From NCBI RefSeq assembly GCF_001051235.1, contig NZ_CBTJ020000043.1:26848-90847 (forward strand): a DNA stretch of 64,000 bases, in the 5' to 3' direction. The DNA is from Candidatus Competibacter denitrificans Run_A_D11 (lineage in GTDB: Bacteria > Pseudomonadota > Gammaproteobacteria > Competibacterales > Competibacteraceae). The stretch's first letter is position 1, and every line of letters starts with the position of its first letter. Below are positions 63,566 through 64,000 of the stretch, piece after piece. A model generated the notes under the pieces. That model worked only from the letters and a program-made list of their open reading frames with translations. It was not told where the DNA came from and made no database searches. The position numbers were made by a program, and so were the translations under genes.

Positions 63566-63793
63566 ATGTCTATCGCAAAAGTTGTTGAAGTCATCGCCGT
63601 AAGCAATAAGAGTTTCGATGATGCCATCAAGCAAGGTATCGAGCGGGCCGCTGAAACCCTAAGCGGGATCGAGGGCGCTTGGATCAAGGACCAAAGCATT
63701 GAGTTGAAGGATGGCAAGATCAGCCAGTATAAGGTGATCATGCGGCTGACCTTCCTGGTCGAGAAACCGGTAGCCGATGATAAACGCAAGTAA
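63566..63793 (+). CDS. Dodecin family flavin-binding protein
   Basis: The 75-residue protein has the dodecin pattern VVEVIAVSNKSFDDAIKQGI, then EGAWIKDQSIELKDGKISQY and KVIMRLTFLVE. Dodecins form hollow dodecamers that bind flavins and buffer them. The Trp that stacks on flavin is present (GAWIK). A good ribosome site (AAGGA) precedes the ATG. A clear terminator follows. Confidence 0.93.
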   Translation: MSIAKVVEVIAVSNKSFDDAIKQGIERAAETLSGIEGAWIKDQSIELKDGKISQYKVIMRLTFLVEKPVADDKRK

Positions 63794-63824
63794 GTGCGGA
63801 TCGGCATTTGGTTAAGCCGCCCAT

Positions 63825-63876
63825 AAAAGCGAAAGCCCGGAACCTCAGAGCAGGATTCCGGGTTTTCGCTTTTTTT
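63825..63876 (+). terminator. Rho-independent terminator after dodecin
   Basis: AAAAGCGAAAGCCCGGAA pairs with TTCCGGGTTTTCGCTTTT over 17-18 bp with one mismatch and a loop of 13 bases, then a T run. It closes the zipper/GlsB/dodecin group and may also end transcription of the minus-strand gene that starts downstream. Confidence 0.92.
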
Positions 63877-63910
63877 AATTAAAAATCAGTGATTTTTAAC
63901 ATCGTAGGAG

Positions 63911-64000
63911 TTACGCAGTTGAGGGTAATATGTAAAGTGGGTTAGTCAGATAGGTACGGATGGCGGGGCGGATGATGGCGAGTTTTGCTTCAAACCAACT
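63911..64000 (-). CDS. Partial C-terminus of an unidentified minus-strand gene
   Basis: On the minus strand the frame is open from the window edge to a TAA at 63911-63913 (29 codons), ending NPLYILPSTA. Amino acid use (SWFEAKLAIIRPAIRTYLTN) looks coding, and the stop is near the dodecin terminator. Too short to name; the family is unknown. Confidence 0.4.
   Translation of the reverse strand, partial: SWFEAKLAIIRPAIRTYLTNPLYILPSTA

Overview
The window looks like a chromosomal segment of a free-living, flagellated Gammaproteobacterium. Support comes from the gene set: a flgB-to-flgL cluster with a FliA-type (sigma-28) flgM promoter, Fpr and FolK of gammaproteobacterial type, a TIGR04211-type SH3 protein, ModABC, two PEP-CTERM exported proteins and an OvoA ovothiol enzyme. 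The mix recalls Competibacter-like sludge bacteria, but that placement is inference and not proven by the sequence. No rRNA, tRNA, CRISPR array, transposase or integrase was seen.

Layout. 1-4.0 kb: SPFH-GYF protein (5' end outside the window), LysM/BON protein, DUF533 protein, then fpr and folK on the minus strand. 4.0-8.5 kb (minus): a PQQ-type beta-propeller lipoprotein, a GalT-like DUF4921 protein, a small hypothetical and a PEP-CTERM protein behind a convincing sigma-54 promoter. 8.9-13.7 kb (plus): small membrane protein, homocysteine S-methyltransferase, and two radical SAM enzymes either side of a Spy-like exported protein. 13.7-26.7 kb: the flagellar rod/hook/ring cluster flgB, C, D, E, an extra short FlgE-like gene, F, G, H, I, a SPOR protein, J, K and L on the minus strand, diverging from flgA, flgM and flgN on the plus strand. 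Two clear sigma-28 promoters (flgM and flgKL) give the late-gene tier.

27-30 kb: a plasmid-type (Ia) parAB cassette with an operator-like palindrome, a strong terminator, and a ribbon-helix-helix gene with its own promoter and operator repeats. This looks like a mobile-element remnant. 30-41.9 kb: an orphan sensor kinase, an APC permease, small unknown genes, a large hybrid kinase whose N-terminal coding region carries both a frameshift and a stop codon, an HD-GYP response regulator, and an orphan membrane-fusion protein. 41.9-45.1 kb (minus): OvoA and an SH3/coiled-coil membrane protein.

45.3-49.6 kb is the most unusual part. An NrtR-like regulator diverges from an apparent three-gene operon: a J-domain protein with a degenerate kinase-like half, a VWA protein, and a divergent adenylosuccinate synthetase fused at its C-terminus to a complete Phd/YefM-type antitoxin. 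I know of no described system with this composition and treat it as the leading candidate for something new. It is followed by a cobalamin riboswitch controlling bluB.

51-64 kb: a second PEP-CTERM protein, a GH63-like glucosidase, an SDR dehydrogenase, a NarX/NarL-like two-component pair transcribed divergently, modABC with a terminator-like hairpin between modA and modB, a glycine-zipper repeat protein, a GlsB/YeaQ membrane protein, a dodecin, and the 3' end of an unidentified minus-strand gene.
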